Part shown: piece by piece, positions 23,067 through 34,224 of the stretch
Position numbering within the stretch: the stretch's first letter is position 1
Layout of the letters: every line of letters starts with the position of its first letter
From: Nothophaeocryptopus gaeumannii
Lineage: Eukaryota > Ascomycota > Dothideomycetes > Mycosphaerellales > Mycosphaerellaceae
Reading direction: 5' to 3'
Assembly (NCBI GenBank): GCA_031771865.1
Contig: JASISA010000022.1
Location: 1,860,001-1,924,000, forward strand
Length of the DNA: 64,000 bases
Notes under the pieces: generated by a model
Databases searched by the model: none
Told to the model about the DNA's origin: nothing
The model's input: the letters and a program-made list of their open reading frames with translations, nothing else
Position numbers and translations under genes: made by a program

Positions 23067-24197
23067 CTATTTGCTAGACTTCTTTCCACTAGAGATATCG
23101 ATGCTGCTCAGCCACCACATGAACAGAAATTGCACCAGGTAGCTGTATCCGAAGAGGAATTGAGTACGGAGAGTTCGCTGCTTTCTCGCGATTGTTTGCA
23201 TGCCGGGGTTGCCTGGCGCATTGTCGGAGGGGAGGAGAACGTATTTAAGTGATCGAAGCTATTTGACGTGTCAGCAAGTAAATCTTGAACCAACACGGGT
23301 GTTTTCTCTATGCTTACCAGGAAGAAAGAGTTCGCCATGAAAGTATAAGCGAACACTATCCAGCCTGCCCAGCCACCTAGGCCAGACCCGTGGTTGAAAG
23401 CCGCAGCCACAACGATCGTGGCAATGACCCCAATGAACTTGTATCCACTGTATGCGATCAAGTCGTAGATCTGACTCTCACTGCTTATGCTCAGAAAGTA
23501 TTTGCCCAGCCACAGGATTGCCAGCTCAAGCACAATAACGACGCTAGCGTTACTGAACGTGATGCCGAGCAATTGAGGTTCGAACTTTCCATTCAACCCT
23601 GCCAGAAGTGTGGAAAGTAGTGTGTAGGTGACGAATGCCATCAGTGGGATGTACATGTCGGGCGAATTGACGTCTTCTCGGGGGGGAAGAAACTCGATGG
23701 CGTTCTGACCGTCATTGCTTCGTACTTGCTGCCTTGACCAAGGTCGATGTCGCCAGGGAAAGAGGACGATCATGAGCTTGGAAAGGACGTATCGGTTCGA
23801 CACGTTGAAGTAGTGTTTCAGGGCAGAGACGTTGACGTATCTGTTGAACTGTGTATTGTTTTGTCAGCATCCAATCTGTTCCTCGTGCCACGCTCTGAAC
23901 TTATCTTACGTTTTGCTCAACATATTGCTGTCCTGCATCTACCGCGCTCTTGCCTAATTGGAAGCCCATCTGGGCTGTAGGGTCGTTTATAAAGCCGCCG
24001 AATGCTGGATGCATAAAGTTTCCGGCCTGCCCTTGGGCTCCTGGCGGTGACTGCCCAGCGGCATTGTAGCCATATCCTCCCTGTTGACCATTTTGCGAGA
24101 CTGGCGGCGGAGGAGAGCGGAGTTGAGGGACTGTCGAAACGTGCTGCGGTACGGGGTGGTGCAGCGGCGGCGAGTTGGCGTATGTCGGACGCTGCAT
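23067..24197 (-). CDS. YIF1: YIF1-family ER-Golgi transport protein (Hrf1)
   Basis: Model: complement of 23910-24197, 23318-23848 and 23067-23258, 336 residues. Introns are 61 and 59 nt with GTAAGA and GTAAGC donors. N terminus is Pro/Gln/Gly-rich (MQRPTYANSPPLHHPVPQHV), then the family core GFQLGKSAVDAGQQYVEQNF and NRYVNVSALKHYFNVSNRYV, LSKLMIVLFPWRHRPW. Membrane segments follow (MYIPLMAFVTYTLLSTLLAG; FSNASVVIVLELAILWLGKY; YKFIGVIATIVVAAAFNHG; WIVFAYTFMANSFFL), ending in LRSLKYVLLPSDN and FLFGYSYLVQFLFMWWL. Yif1 pairs with Yip1 on ER-derived COPII vesicles and Golgi membranes and binds Rab GTPases. Identification is firm. Divergent from SRP101 across 254 bp; both act in the secretory pathway. 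Confidence 0.95.
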
Positions 24198-24451
24198 CGT
24201 GGCAGCTTTGTTGAGTGTGTTTAGTCCTCAGATGAAGTCAAGATTGACGGACTCGAAAGGTGTTTGCATGTGAAGTGTGTTGGTGACTGTTTGAGGACAG
24301 AAATCACAAGCAAGCTGTTCGAATCTAAGGGTCCAGGCACAGCTCCTCCGCAGCGTCATCCCACCACCGAGGCAACCACAGAGAAGACGCAGCTTCACAC
24401 TCGACATCCACTACACATTTTGGCCCGCGCATTTGCGCAACCTCTTTCAAC
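24198..24451. promoter_or_regulatory. Divergent promoter, YIF1 / SRP101
   Basis: 254 bp between opposite start codons of two secretory-pathway genes, so expression may be coordinated (inference). No specific operator recognised. Confidence 0.55.
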
Positions 24452-26602
24452 ATGCTGGACGCTTTCGAGATTGTCACGACGTCCGGAATCGTGCTTTGGC
24501 GCCAGCACTACGCCCCAGTCTCGTCAAACGTGATCAACAGCTTAATCAACGATGTCTTCATTGAGGAACGGCAGAAGCAGGCGGCAGGAGAAGGAGCAGC
24601 GAGCGCATATAGGAAGGACAAATACACCCTGAGATATACGACGGCTAAAGATGTTGGCTTGATATTCGTGGTGGGTAAGAGGCTAGAATATTTGGGGCAT
24701 GCGAGCGAGAGCTGATACTGTGGGCAGGCTGTATATCAATCGCTTCTGCACTTGTCGTGGGTGGATAATCTCTTGACCGCCGTCAAAGGACTATTCGCGA
24801 AGCAGTACGGCAGCGACCTGAAAAAAGCCCATGTGACCAACATCGACACACGAGACTTCGATCGGACATTCGATGCGCTTGTGCGAAAGCTCGACACGGG
24901 ATCTACGAGACGACGACAAAGCGAGACAGACCTGGAGAGCCAGGTCGAGCTCACACCGCCCTCGAGCTCAGCTTCTGTGACGGACGAAGGCGAAGTGGCA
25001 CCTCCACCGCCTGTACCTCAGTTCAAGAAAGCTGCGGCACCTGAAATAGTGGATGACACCACAAGCGCCGATGTCACACCGATCGCGACCCCGGACGCTT
25101 CGAGACCAACAACGCCTTTGCATCCGCCATCGCATTTGCTGAGTGCCAAGGCTGGACCGGGAAAGCAATCACGAAGAGCGAGAAAAGCTGCGAACAATCC
25201 ATTCAGCAATTCTGCACCTGCTTCGTCGGGCGACGAGAGTGACAGGAGAGCGAAGGGCGGCAAGAACACCATCAAAAAGAAACGAGTGTGGGATGCGAAC
25301 GGTGTAGCTGCGGACGAGGATGGAGACACAGTGCTTGACTACAGCACAGCAGCAACACTAAATGAGGACAATAACACATCAGTAGACGTGGAAGATGTCA
25401 AAGCAGATCAGATGGGCAGCAGAACGGGCAAGGGCCACTTCGTGCTCAAGGACCTGGACGATGAAGTGAACGCCATTCTGGCTGAATCCAAGCAGAAGAA
25501 AGACGATCCGAGTCAGGCGAACGAGGAAGCATCGGGACTTCTAGGCTCTGCGAGCAGCAGAATATCTGGCCTCTTCCGCAACGTGGTCGGAGGCAAGATG
25601 CTGTCCGAGCAAGACCTGGAGCAACCCTTGTCACAAATGAAGAACTTCCTCACAACGAAGAATGTTGCACCCGAAGCTGCAGACCGTCTCTGCGCAAGCG
25701 TGAAGCAAGACCTACTCAACCAAAGGACGGCATCGTTCACGTCAATCGAAAAGACGATCCGCGAGAGCATGGCGAAAGCTCTGACAAGAATATTGACTCC
25801 CACAAGCAGTCTTGACCTGCTCCGCAGCATTACAACAACCATCGAAGGCCGAAATCCTCGGCCATATGTCATCAGCATAGTTGGAGTCAACGGTGTCGGC
25901 AAGAGCACGAACCTTAGCAAAATCGCCTACTTTCTACTCCAGAATAAGTTCCGTGTGCTGGTTGTCGCTGCAGATACCTTCAGATCTGGCGCCGTTGAGC
26001 AGCTTCGCGTGCACGTGCGGAATCTGACTGAACTTTCGCGAAGAGAGAACGTCGGCCATGTCGAGCTCTACGAGCAAGGCTACGGCAAGGATGCAGCGGA
26101 TGTTGCAAAGCGCGCAGTCGAGTTTGCGACGAACAAAGGCAAGGGCGATATGCTCTTCGACGTGGTGCTTATCGATACCGCTGGACGAAGACATAACGAC
26201 GCCAGGCTCATGTCCAGCTTGACACAATTCGGACAGAAGGCGAACCCTGACAAAATATTCATGGTCGGCGAGGCGCTGGTCGGCACAGACAGTGTTGGTC
26301 AGGCGAGGAACTTCGCGAAAGAATTCGTGGATTCAAAGGGAGTCATGAGGAATGGCGGTGTGGGTATGGATGGGTTTATCATTAGCAAGTGTGATACGGT
26401 GGGCGATATGGTCGGGACCCTTGTGAGTATGGTTCATGCAACAGGTAAGTTGCCGGAGTGGCGATTGTTGAGAGCTGTTTTGAGAACGAGTGAGCTGACT
26501 TTGAGTGCAGGCATACCAGTTGTCTTTTTGGGAGTTGGACAACACTACGGCGATCTACGAGGATTGAATGTTGATTGGGCGGTTAATAAGCTCATGAAGT
26601 AG
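24452..26602 (+). CDS. SRP101: Signal recognition particle receptor alpha subunit
   Basis: Model: exons 24452-24670, 24728-26444 and 26511-26602, 675 residues. The N-terminal SRX longin-like domain (MLDAFEIVTTSGIVLWRQHY, then DVGLIFV joined to AVYQSLLHLSWVDNLL) binds the beta subunit on the ER membrane. A charged linker follows (PPSSSASVTDEGEVAPPPP, NTIKKKRVWDANG). Then the N domain and SRP-type G domain: G1 GVNGVGKSTNLSKIAYFL (about residue 458), DTFRSGAVEQLRVHVRNL, G3 DTAGRRHNDARL, G4-like SKCDTVGDM and closing GIPVVFLGVGQHYGDLRGLN. It docks ribosome-SRP complexes at the ER through reciprocal GTPase activation. Intron 1 uses GTGGGT, the only donor that keeps frame. Intron 2 is 66 nt, in frame and stop-free, so its retention would insert 22 residues. 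Confidence 0.95.
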
Positions 26603-26781
26603 AGAAGATTTGCTATCGATGAGCAATGAGCAATGAATAACGCGGTCCAGCGATCCTTCCTATGGTAGGTGTGAAGGGAAGGAGAATGTCAAACTCTGGA
26701 CGATTTCGAACGCTCCTGCTCTTCTGCTGCTGACTTCGAACGCTGTCTTCAGCACCACAACAACATTTACAACCAGGCAAG

Positions 26782-27528
26782 ATGGGCACTAATACAAGCC
26801 ATCCACACTCAGCGGACGCCAGAGGTCCCGTCACCATTGGGAACCTCTCCGATATGCATAACTCTCCTGACACTACCAAAGACCCTTCCGACACCCGAGA
26901 GCTCGCCAACACTCAAGAACTCCTCGATGCGCAAATCCTCTCCGACATGAGCGGTCCATTCGACTCAGTCATCGAAGTTCCATGCAATCCTCCACTCACA
27001 TCGCAGATTCCAAGCTACCCTCGATTCGAATGTACCAAAGATTTTGTTGAACGCCAAGCAGCCCGAGCAGCCTTCAGCCAATTCGTTGAAGCCACGCTCA
27101 CACGACAAGGACCTCCCTCCGCCTGCTCAGATATCGACGACGCCTACCCATGCTCCCACAGCCCCATTCACCAGCCCATAGAATCGGAGTTCGCACTGGT
27201 GGAGAAGAAGCAGAAACGATTGTTAGGGATTGCGGAGGAACTATGGGCTGAGAGGAAGGTTCTGATATCGCAGGGGGCAGGCAAGGGGATGGACGGGGCT
27301 TTGAGACAGCATGCGCTGCAGGATTTGGAAAACGATGAGAGGTTGGCTATGCAAACGCTGAGGGAGACGGAGATGAGGAAGGAGGATGAGAGGTGGTCAG
27401 TGAAGGAGATGGAGTTGATGATTGATGTTGTGCTTGAGGTTCTTGACGGGAAGATGATGCGGAGGAAGGGATGGGAGGATGTTGGAAAGGCGAAGGAACA
27501 GCGCACAAATGCGGGACTGCCAGCGTAG
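26782..27528 (+). CDS. Hypothetical protein with charged C-terminal helix
   Basis: Intron-free frame of 248 residues from ATG 26782. The N-terminal half is Ser/Pro/Asp-rich without motif; residues about 135-230 are strongly charged and helical (LVEKKQKRLLGIAEELWAER, then LENDERLAMQTLRETEMRKE, MELMIDVVLEVLDGKMM), consistent with a coiled coil. No membrane segment or signal peptide. I do not recognise a family. It lies 180 bp after SRP101 on the same strand, with its own start context. Confidence 0.6.
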   Translation: MGTNTSHPHSADARGPVTIGNLSDMHNSPDTTKDPSDTRELANTQELLDAQILSDMSGPFDSVIEVPCNPPLTSQIPSYPRFECTKDFVERQAARAAFSQFVEATLTRQGPPSACSDIDDAYPCSHSPIHQPIESEFALVEKKQKRLLGIAEELWAERKVLISQGAGKGMDGALRQHALQDLENDERLAMQTLRETEMRKEDERWSVKEMELMIDVVLEVLDGKMMRRKGWEDVGKAKEQRTNAGLPA

Positions 27529-28909
27529 GTGAGTTTGTAAGAAGATCAACGAAAGGCGAGAAAGAGATGCTGATATGATGAGACAGGCGTAGAGTGCTCT
27601 GTGGCATGACTTACATACCTCTTGAGGTCAAGGAGTATGTTGGTCTAGATGGTTGGCACCAACTGCCTACCTGTCGGGTTACAGGATGGGTGTTGTATGA
27701 AGGTGTCTTTGAAGAAGGGTAATAGCCCGGCATTACTTGGACTACCACCATACTATCGGCGTCAGCTGAATCTCAACAAAACACAGTCTCCTACTTCGCA
27801 ACGTGTACTCATGCAGTCACAAGTGGTAAGTGTATCAAAACAACAAAATCGCCCCGAAATGTAACAGGGATATCCATTCCGTACCGTGACACGAACCATC
27901 GTTCTTTCCCAAGCTCGTGCATGGCCCGTGTGCTGTGCACGCGGAAATCAAGTGAGGTGCGCAGGGATCAGTTGACGAAGTGAGCTTTGATTGGACGGCC
28001 GGCAGTCAGCCTACAGGGATTGGGCTTGTGACGACACCGAGCAGAGCCGTGAAATCTGGACAACGAAGGGCGATTCTCTTGTGGCATTCGCTGCTTGCCG
28101 TCGCCAACGCATCGGGCGTGTGTGCACCGCATGACCCGGTTGCCTTCACCTTCGCCCTTCTTCGCTTGGGCAGCTGCTGCTGCGCGAAGAAGCGGATGCT
28201 GCGCGTTGGTGGGCCGCGACTGCTGATGACGGCAGGGGCGTCGGATGGGAGTGGAACTGGGAGTGGACGGTGGGCGGAGTTGTGGAAAGAACATTCAGGA
28301 CGCGCGAAGCACCCGCTTGCTGTCCGTCCATCATCATCTTGCCTGCCGATGCCGTGTCGCCGGAAAGGAGTGATGGTAGGGTATGTTCTTCACGTAAGTC
28401 GACGACAGTCATACAAATCTTCGTCATCCTCCGTTCTCCTCAGTCAAAGATCTCACATGCAGCCTATTTTGTTTGCTTCTGATTTGACTCCTTCACCACT
28501 ACCCTCACCGCCACCTGTGTTTTCATAACATCAAACAGACAGCAGCAATCATCATGAGCGGATATCGACAATTCACGACCGGCGATACCCACTCTTAATG
28601 CATATTGCTTGACGAGACAGTTTCATCCAGCACCGACACCCTCGCCAACTCACGCATACGCCGTCGACGTAATCCCCTGGTCCGCATTGACGCCCGATTC
28701 ACGTGCACAACAAGTCGAAGCGAGCTGCGGCATACCACTCTCGTCAAATCAATCGTGACGGACGCCCGGTACAGAGTGACGAGGGATAGCTATTCGCGGC
28801 ACCCGATTTCTAACTTCCACTCCGCATCCCGCGAACGACAGCGACACCAGCATTACCGAAGTGCCAGCGAACGAAGCAGACGCGAAACGGCTTTCGTACC
28901 GGCAGCAAA
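27529..28909. other. Intergenic, long 5' region of the glycine-zipper gene
   Basis: No supported gene. The part after about 28400 is CT-rich and likely promoter and 5' leader of the gene at 28910; a small upstream frame of 14 codons starts with ATG at 28554. The GC-rich frame at 27980-28528 was examined and rejected. Confidence 0.45.
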
Positions 28910-30487
28910 ATGGAGAAGCTCATCCTGCGAGGTACGTGTAGAAACCTGATTCAGGCCGACATGCGACCAAACGGAAGTAGCAAGGCTAACTTGGGCATCC
29001 CTACTGTACAGGCGTAATGTGGGGCGTACGTACCTCGCGATATGCGAACAACATCCCTGATTCCGTCATGTCAATGCCTGCCACTGACTAGTGCATTGCA
29101 TGTCTAGGCCGAAAAGGTGCCCAACGAGTGGTTTGACAAGATTCCCGGCGGATACTACAAGGCGAAGGAGCTCAAGGAGGAGGGAAAGCATAGGAAAGAG
29201 AAAAAGTCGAAACAACATTCTCACACGTCCTCGGAAGATATGAAGAAGCGTCGGAGTCGGCGGCATAGTGATGACGAGTACGACGAGAAGAATCATAGGC
29301 GCAGACGCGACGATGAAGGATACCGTTCGGAAGGACACGGTGGTCGAAAAGACGATCTGAGGAAGTCGTATGATGGACAAGATGATTACGACACTGTAAA
29401 CGATCGCCCGCGTCGCAAGCGTAGCAGGCAGCGACATCGCGAGGCGGATGACGATCGATATGGCCATAATGATGGCTCCGGTCGCTCGTCTAAGCGGCAT
29501 CCGCCAGGCTTGGACGGAGTCGAGTATGGCAATGGCACCGTTCCTCCATTTCAACAGCGAGATGGGTCGATGAGAGGTTCCAGGTCTGTCACGAGTCCTC
29601 AGATGGGTGCTGCCACAGCAGCAGGAGCCACGGGCGCAGCAACGGCTCCAGGCTGGCCTCAGAACAGTTGGTCGAACGAAACACCGTCGAGTGGCCAGAA
29701 CAGCAACGGCATTTATCAATCGAGTAACAGCAACAGCTACAACTCACAAGGCACCGATCTAATGGGAGACCTGGCTAATCAATCGACCTCGACTCTTCGC
29801 GGCGGCATGGCGACTGGATACGTTCCATATGCTCATCTTTATGGAGGACCAACTAACGCGCAGCCTCAACCGAGCTATGCGCCTCCGCCTTCAGACTCAG
29901 GGTCTGTGCAGCCGAACTATATGAACCAGGTTGCGCCACCAGTCGCAAAATCGCAGGATGGATATCAGCAGAACCCATATGCTCAAGATGCACCTCCTGG
30001 GAACCAGCCCGGCTACATGTCAGATCCCTACTGGCAGCAACGACAACAGTACGAGAATCAGTATGGAGGTCAGTACGACGGACGATACGACGACCGACGT
30101 CGACTTGGTCCCCATGATTCCGACCCTTCCAGCGAGACGTACACTCAACGCCACCGTTCAAGACGTGCACGCCGAGATCGATCCCGCTCAGATTCCCGTT
30201 CCAGATATTCAGACGACGACAGCTACCGACCCCGACGAGCACGCAGCGAGCGCCGACGGGACCAACAAGACGAGCAGGCTCTGCAGACGAGAGGTAAGAA
30301 CGCTGGAAGATCCGTCGGACCATTCGATACTTCGCAGCGCGGGTTGGGATATAGTGCTGTAGGCGCGCTGGCAGGTGGTCTGTTAGGTAGCGAGTTCAGT
30401 AAGGGAAAAGGAGGACAGGTTCCGACGGGTGTTGGGACGATTGTTGGAGCTATTATCGCTAATGCTTTTCAGGCAAGGGAGAGGTGA
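28910..30487 (+). CDS. Low-complexity glycine-zipper protein
   Basis: Model: exons 28910-28931, 29012-29025 and 29108-30487, 471 residues. The middle exon is only 14 nt; splicing gives MEKLILRGVMWGAEKVPNEW, then FDKIPGGYYKAKE. Next come Arg/Asp-rich stretches (KKRRSRRHSDDEYDEKNHRR), a Gln/Tyr/Pro-rich section (DPYWQQRQQYENQYGGQYDG) and an SR-like section (RSRRARRDRSRSDSRSRYSD). The C terminus is a glycine-zipper hairpin (GLGYSAVGALAGGLLGSEFS, then VPTGVGTIVGAIIANAFQ), a motif that packs two helices in membranes. Similar fungal proteins are annotated only as glycine-zipper or DUF3824-type proteins. The architecture suggests a membrane- or RNA-associated scaffold; function is unknown. Confidence 0.75.
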
Positions 30488-31140
30488 GACCCCCGCAACA
30501 TCCACCACCTGCTGCACAAGTTGCGCAGGTGCCGCCTCCAGCACCTTCGGGTGCTGCGCGGATGTATACGCCACCTCCTTCGTTCGTCGATCCTCGCAAG
30601 CCGCTGGCACCGCCGCCGCAGCAGTTCGCTCCACAGCAGTTCAATTCCCAGTTTAAACAGAATGCGGATTTGAAGAGCTCGAGCCACCGTTACCGATGAG
30701 GTGAGTTTCAGTATCATCTCAGAAGGTTTTCCGACATGGTGGTTTCCGGGCGGGCGAAGCTGGTGGTGGATCTGAGCTGGTTGGTTTTTGTGCTGGATGG
30801 ACGAGAGGTGTTGTGTTGTTTTGGGGACCTGAGGCTGACATGTGATTGCAGGAAGAAAGAAGACGCCCGAAACACAGAGAAATAGTCATGAGAGGTAAGT
30901 TGGGCGTCCAGACGAAGTGTCTGCTTGGCTTTGCTGATTGATTCCAGGGCCAGAGATGTACTGCTTCGATGCCATCGCGCCATGGCTTGCTGCTCTCAAT
31001 GCGCCGACTCTGTGCTCAACGGCTTCACAATTCTTCACGATATTTGCGCGATACCCCTCTGCTTGCGTTCCGAGCCGGGTTTGAACAGAGATTACTTCAT
31101 CATACCCATCCTGCTGCGAGTCGACTCGATTCATTCAGAT
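30488..31140. other. 3' region with open frame and splice-like sites
   Basis: Directly after the stop of the glycine-zipper gene a Pro/Gln-rich frame stays open to 30699 (PPQHPPPAAQVAQVPPPAPS, QQFAPQQFNSQFKQNADLKS). It is followed by consensus splice pairs: GATGAG/GTGAGT near 30700 with an acceptor GATTGCAG near 30851, and ATGAG/GTAAGT near 30895 with an acceptor near 30948. This may be alternative 3' coding sequence of the upstream gene or a spliced 3' untranslated region. Convergent with TRM44. Confidence 0.35.
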
Positions 31141-32946
31141 TCAATGCCCGCTACCCGGTTTCCTCATCAATTTTTCTGCTCTTTCGATCCAGTCTCTTGC
31201 CACAGTGCTGATATTCCTCTTCAGCTCTCTCTCGATTATTTGTGTGACTAAAGCCTGCTTCTGCGAGATATCATCGTCTTCGTGAGATGTGGCTCGTTTC
31301 CGTCCCAGTATACAAGCATTCCTCGTACTCGGTATGCGCAACGTATCTGTCTCAGGAATGAATCCTATTTCGGAGGAGAGACTGCCTACATAAGAACAGA
31401 GAGTTGAGTATGCGGATGCCATTTTTGGTTGGTTTGGCGGTCGTGCGAGGGAGCCTTGTTCTGCTGCTTGACCATTCTGTTTTGGCATTTGCTCTCCATT
31501 TGTCGTCTGGGAGTCTTGTTGTGGTAAACGAGCAGATTCTTTCGCGGACCGAGTCGATGCAGGTGCGCGGAAACGAGCGCCGGAGAGGTCGTGAGAGCAG
31601 CATGGTATTGCTATGAAAGGCGAGGAGTTGAGGTAGGCGAGGAGGGGGGTCCAGGGGCTTAGTTCGTCTGCGTGGTTGGAAATGATGAATGTTCCGCGGG
31701 GAAAGAGGCCGTTGTGACAGGCTGCGTTAGCCAAGTCTCCGTCGGATGGATGGTATGCGTCCTGCAGAACTTGTGGGACGAGGATCTGTTGCGAGAGGCA
31801 GGATTGGATTTCTGCAAGGAAAGTCGACCAGGTTTTGCGATTCCGTGCGTCGAAGCCGGAGCCTGGGTAGCCTTCGGAGAGAAGGATGGAGATGAGGAGG
31901 CCGTTGCCGCAGCCTACATCTATGAAGCCTGGGAAGGGTGGCAGCTTTTTCTGCTCTTCGGACTCGTTGACGTCGCCATCTCCTGGCAACTGGTACATAT
32001 CCTTCCAAACTTCAATCAAATAAGCAGCAATACTGATATCCTCAAACACATGTTTGCCTGGATCGGTAACTTCGACCCATTGACTAGCCAGGAGCTTTCC
32101 GTATTTCGTTTTCAGGCGCGTGTAGGTGTCCTGGTATCTTTTCTGTGGGATAATCTGATCGAGATGGACGCGTTTCTCATAACCTGCTAATTGGCCTTGG
32201 CCATGTTTGTGGATTGTCTGGAGGAGTTTGAGGGCTGTTCGCTCCAGTTTCGCGGAGACAGGTTCCTTGGTGAAGGGGCGGTAGAGGAGGGTCAGTTTGC
32301 CTGGTTGGTCGACCACCTCGCCGGTTCTACCTCCCTTTTCTGGCGGTACTACACTGTCTGGTGAATCTGCAGAGTTGCGCCAGGTATGCAAGAACGCTAG
32401 CTGCGAGACGGCAGGATGATAGAAAGGCATATACTCTTCCCTCTCCACATGTGGGATATAAACCACCAAAGTCCTCTCCGCCTCTCCATCTTGCATTCGA
32501 AAGAAGTGGCAAGTCTGCACTAGCGATTGATCCAATTGCGGGTTTCTCGGTATCAACTGCCGCACAATCGTTCTCTCCAACTCGAATCCTGGCCAGGTTG
32601 CGGGTCTGGGTTGGTACTCCTGTTTGAGATGTTTGACTAGTCCTTGATACGGATTTTCAGGATCTTCTGGATGAAAGGAGTGGTCGGTCTCACTGTCATA
32701 GAAGATATCTGCCCGGAAAAGATGGGACGAGGTTATGTTGGGGTTTTTGATCAAGTTGAGCATGACCGTGTTGAAGATTTCTGAGGGGAATGTGCAGGGA
32801 CATTCGAGGATAGCAAGCCATAATTCGTCTGGAAGGGAGATGGTCTTTTGAATTTGGCTGCGATGTTGAGGCTCAAAGGGAGGTCTCTTGGTGGCCGATT
32901 CTGTCTTTGATTTGGCTCCTTTCTGGGTCTTGAAAGTTGGAGTCAT
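31141..32946 (-). CDS. TRM44: tRNA (uracil-2'-O-)-methyltransferase Trm44
   Basis: Single exon, 601 residues from ATG 32946. After a basic N terminus comes the Trm44 family region (LPDELWLAILECPCTFPSEI, FNTVMLNLIKNPNITSSHLF), a central YRPFTKEPVSAKLERTALKL segment, HLDQIIPQKRYQDTYTRLKT and VEVTDPGKHVFEDISIAAYL, and the AdoMet-binding motif FIDVGCGNGLLISILLSEGY at about 341-360. The C-terminal part holds IPCCSHDLSGARF, another family block. The enzyme 2'-O-methylates U44 of certain serine tRNAs in the cytoplasm. The length is typical of the family and the frame is intact. The 3' end converges with the glycine-zipper gene. Confidence 0.93.
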   Translation of the reverse strand: MTPTFKTQKGAKSKTESATKRPPFEPQHRSQIQKTISLPDELWLAILECPCTFPSEIFNTVMLNLIKNPNITSSHLFRADIFYDSETDHSFHPEDPENPYQGLVKHLKQEYQPRPATWPGFELERTIVRQLIPRNPQLDQSLVQTCHFFRMQDGEAERTLVVYIPHVEREEYMPFYHPAVSQLAFLHTWRNSADSPDSVVPPEKGGRTGEVVDQPGKLTLLYRPFTKEPVSAKLERTALKLLQTIHKHGQGQLAGYEKRVHLDQIIPQKRYQDTYTRLKTKYGKLLASQWVEVTDPGKHVFEDISIAAYLIEVWKDMYQLPGDGDVNESEEQKKLPPFPGFIDVGCGNGLLISILLSEGYPGSGFDARNRKTWSTFLAEIQSCLSQQILVPQVLQDAYHPSDGDLANAACHNGLFPRGTFIISNHADELSPWTPLLAYLNSSPFIAIPCCSHDLSGARFRAPASTRSAKESARLPQQDSQTTNGEQMPKQNGQAAEQGSLARPPNQPKMASAYSTLCSYVGSLSSEIGFIPETDTLRIPSTRNACILGRKRATSHEDDDISQKQALVTQIIERELKRNISTVARDWIERAEKLMRKPGSGH

Positions 32947-33435
32947 GGTGACTGTCTTCTCACTTCTCTGTTCTTCATATGGCTTGTGTCTTCTGGTCTT
33001 GTGCTTTTTTTCAAGCGTTACCCGCCATAGCTGATGCTCTCAAAAGATACCTAGTCGCAAGGGTCCGGTGTCTTGTGCTTCTGTGATGTCGATGTAAAGA
33101 AGAGAAACGCATGGTGAAGCGTGAAGTTGGAGTTTGATTGTCTAGGTGAGTATAATGACTTGACTTGCATGCTCATCAAGTTTTGAACAAAGCATGTCAA
33201 ATTTTGAACACGCCTTCCTCTGCACGAGGCATATGCGCGACATGACTGCTACCTGTCGTCTAGATCTAGCTGAAAAATGAGCCTGTTGTGCGCTCCAAGC
33301 GTACATGCAACATCACACGCCAAACTCCCGGCGGAGCCAGCCACCAAAATGCCCATCACACCGGTCCCAATGTGTCTTCTCAGCGCCCTTCCATTCCCTC
33401 CTACCATTCAACGTCCACCTTCATAGCTTCACCTG
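32947..33435. other. Intergenic between TRM44 and GNA1
   Basis: Promoter of TRM44 and 3' end of GNA1, both on the minus strand. A short direct repeat pair AAGTTTTGAACA / AAATTTTGAACA lies at about 33179 and 33199. No gene seen. Confidence 0.45.
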
Positions 33436-34081
33436 TCACGCCTTCCCATAATAATGCGCCATCTCCAACCCCGCCCTCTTATATCCACACTTGACATAAA
33501 ACCCCTCATTCGCCTCCGAACAATCCAGAATCGTCTTATAGCATCCCACATTCTCCGCCAGGTAATCCAGCGCTTGGATGATCCTCAGGCCAAGCTTTTT
33601 GCCTTGTTGGTCTTTTGCGACGGCGATGTCTTCGATGTGGCCTACGAGCCCGAGATGGTGGATACTGCGGGAGGAGAAGAAGAAGAGTGTTAGTGGGTGG
33701 GTGCCCAATGTAATGGTGGCTTGACCAGCGAGAGGGTTGAAGGTGTGTGGGAGGGTATGGGGAGTATACTAACAACTTCCTCTCAACAATCAACGCCCCA
33801 GTTCCCACAATCTTTCCATCCCCATCTAGAATCACCAAGATATGATATCCTCCCGCTCCTGCCCCGACGGGCTTCATCTCATCAAACCTCTTCTCAAACT
33901 CCTCTTGCGTGACATCGCCGACTTGTGTGAGGACGCGCAGAACGTCCAGGAATCCCAGGGAGAAATCGCTTCGGTTGAGAGGTCGGACTGAGTAGCCTTC
34001 GGGGAGGGCGTTCACGACGGAGGGCGAGATGAGGGAGGAGGAGAAGAGGGCGTCCGGGGAGGTGCCGTTTGTTTGGGCCAT
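33436..34081 (-). CDS. GNA1: Glucosamine 6-phosphate N-acetyltransferase
   Basis: Model: complement of 33774-34081 and 33436-33664, 178 residues. The intron is 109 nt; the GTTAGT donor and CCCGCAG acceptor restore the conserved VERKF-IHHLGLVGHIEDIA motif. The protein has the GNAT fold: PEGYSVRPLNRSDFSLGFLD, GYHILVILDGDGKIVGTGAL, the acetyl-CoA loop AVAKDQQGKKLGLRIIQALD and C-terminal GCYKTILDCSEANEGFYVKC. It acetylates glucosamine-6-phosphate, an essential cytosolic step toward UDP-GlcNAc and hence chitin, N-glycans and GPI anchors. The start is the ATG at 34081; the frame is open further upstream but that part (ATENGQLDQLL) is not family-like and probably 5' leader. Identification is firm. 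Confidence 0.95.
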
Positions 34082-34224
34082 CGTTTGTATGGTCTCGTGA
34101 TGGTATGTGAAGTGCGCGCTTTGGAGCTGCTTCGGTGTCGGACACAAATAGAGTAGTTGATCAAGTTGTCCGTTTTCCGTAGCTGTCGTTGTGAATGCAA
34201 AAGACGCTGAGCTGGTGTGAAGCT

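Noticed and set aside
27980..28528. 182-codon plus-strand frame
   Set aside because: Cys/Ser/Arg-rich, overlapped on the other strand by equally long frames, no start context or domain.
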